Shown here in pieces: positions 9,133 through 10,068 of a stretch of 10,068 nt of DNA. This stretch comes from Pelagibius sp036570545 (GTDB lineage Bacteria; Pseudomonadota; Alphaproteobacteria; Kiloniellales; Kiloniellaceae). Location: the NCBI GenBank assembly GCA_036570545.1, contig DATCXZ010000189.1, positions 1-10,068 of the forward strand. Reading direction: 5' to 3'. The stretch's first letter is position 1. Every line of letters starts with the position of its first letter. Below the pieces are notes generated by a model. That model searched no databases. It was given only the letters and a program-made list of their open reading frames with translations, and had not been told where the DNA came from. Position numbers and translations under genes: made by a program.

Positions 9133-10068
9133 ATGTCGCAAACCCCGCCCGAGCGAGACGACTCCGACGCCTGGCTGCCCGAGGTCCAGCCCGACGGCTA
9201 CGGCATTTCCGCCGAGCAGGTGCGTGCGGTTTCCGAAGCGCTGGCGGGAAGGAACGATGCGGAGGCCCGGCAGCTCACGGCCGAGCTGCATGCGGCGGAC
9301 CTTGCCGACCTGCTGGAGAACCTCGATCGCGAGGAGCGCGGGCAGCTCGTAAGGGTGCTGGGGCCCGACTTCGACCTCGAAGTGCTCACCTACCTGGACG
9401 TCTCGGTCCGGGAAGAGATCGTCGAGGCCCTCGAGCCGCAGCACATCGCCCTGTCGCTGGCCGACCTCGACAGCGACGATGCGGTCGACATCTTCGAAGA
9501 CCTCGACGAGGAGGCGCAGCAGCGCATCCTGGCCGCCCTGCCGCGCGCCGACCGCCTGGTCCTGGAGGAAAGCCTCAGGTTCCCCGAGGACTCCGCCGGC
9601 CGCATCATGCAGCGCGATCTGCTGGCGGTGCCGTCGAGCTGGACGGTCGGCGAGACCATCGACTACATGCGCGCCGCCAAGGACCTGCCGGACGACTTCT
9701 ACGATCTCTACATCGTCGATCCCAAGCACCAGCCGATCGGCTACCTGCCGCTGAGCCGCGTCCTGCGCACGCGGCGGCCGGTGAAGCTGACGGACATCAT
9801 GAACGACGACATGAGGACGGTGCCGCTGGCGATGGACCAGGAGGAGGTCGCCCACCTGTTCCGCCAGTACGGCCTGGTTTCCGCGCCGGTGGTCGACGAT
9901 GCGGGCCGCCTGGTCGGCGTGGTGACGGTCGACGACGTGGTCCACATCATCGACGAGGAGGCCGAGGAGGACCTGCTGAAGCTGGCCGGCGTGCAGGAGA
10001 CCGATCTTTACCGCGCCGTGCTCGACACCGTGAAGTCGCGCTCCGCATGGTTGCTGGTGAACCTTGCC
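9133..10068 (+). CDS. mgtE: Magnesium transporter MgtE, N-terminal cytoplasmic part (runs off window)
   Basis: The reading frame from ATG 9133 stays open to the window edge, giving 312 codons with no stop. MgtE is an inner-membrane Mg2+ channel gated by its cytoplasmic Mg2+-sensing domains. The acidic, helical N domain is seen with repeated LHAADLADLLENLDREER-type helices (about 50-70) and LADLDSDDAVDIFEDLDEE. LRFPEDSAGRIMQRD marks the entry to the CBS pair, followed by DDFYDLYIVD and a second CBS unit with SAPVVDDAGRLVGVVTVDDVV. The stretch after DEEAEEDLLKLAGV is the plug helix, and the last residues (SAWLLVNLA) begin the first transmembrane helix. The five-helix pore domain lies beyond the window. 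All visible parts are intact. The gene follows maeB by 77 nt, with no clear functional tie. Confidence 0.95.
   Translation, partial: MSQTPPERDDSDAWLPEVQPDGYGISAEQVRAVSEALAGRNDAEARQLTAELHAADLADLLENLDREERGQLVRVLGPDFDLEVLTYLDVSVREEIVEALEPQHIALSLADLDSDDAVDIFEDLDEEAQQRILAALPRADRLVLEESLRFPEDSAGRIMQRDLLAVPSSWTVGETIDYMRAAKDLPDDFYDLYIVDPKHQPIGYLPLSRVLRTRRPVKLTDIMNDDMRTVPLAMDQEEVAHLFRQYGLVSAPVVDDAGRLVGVVTVDDVVHIIDEEAEEDLLKLAGVQETDLYRAVLDTVKSRSAWLLVNLA

Noticed and set aside
9112..9945. Minus-strand open frame of 277 codons opposite mgtE
   Set aside because: The plus-strand frame is open to the window end and shows MgtE N-domain and CBS motifs, so this is its shadow.

Overview
The window looks like a chromosomal segment of a GC-rich alphaproteobacterium, most likely near Rhodospirillales. 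This rests on the strongly G/C-ending codons, the ATP12-family gene end, the PccB/PccA pair, a MaeB-type malic enzyme with a PTA-like tail, and the abundant intergenic hairpin repeats. The exact taxon cannot be fixed from the sequence alone. No tRNA, rRNA, transposase, phage gene or CRISPR array is visible.

Layout, left to right: the 3' end of an ATP12-type F1-ATPase assembly chaperone (to 223). Then a 311-bp gap filled by hairpin repeats (family A). Next is a plus-strand gene row: pccB (535-2067), a large paired-hairpin element (B1, about 2123-2281), a glutathione S-transferase-like gene (2310-2945), pccA (2977-4998), an unrecognised 146-residue protein with an RNxxxH motif (5014-5454), and an acylphosphatase overlapping it by 4 nt (5451-5729). 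A second, shorter paired-hairpin element (B2, 5777-5867) lies in reversed orientation between acylphosphatase and the convergent lipB (5899-6624, minus). A 142-bp divergent region follows. Then come the malic enzyme gene maeB (6767-9055) and the first 312 codons of mgtE, a Mg2+ channel gene (9133 to the window edge).

Function: PccA (biotin carboxylase plus biotin carrier) and PccB (carboxyltransferase) should form propionyl-CoA carboxylase. It feeds propionyl-CoA through methylmalonyl-CoA into succinyl-CoA and so into malate. The malic enzyme nearby can convert malate to pyruvate. LipB makes protein-bound lipoate for the 2-oxoacid dehydrogenases. Link between these steps is metabolic inference; only pccB to acylphosphatase looks like one transcription unit.

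The genes are mostly ordinary housekeeping genes. I see no convincing new multi-gene system. The points most worth a second look are the two B elements, whose stems differ by paired compensatory changes; a 60-bp low-GC island lying exactly on the biotin carboxylase active site of pccA; and the small HEPN-like protein embedded in the pcc gene row.
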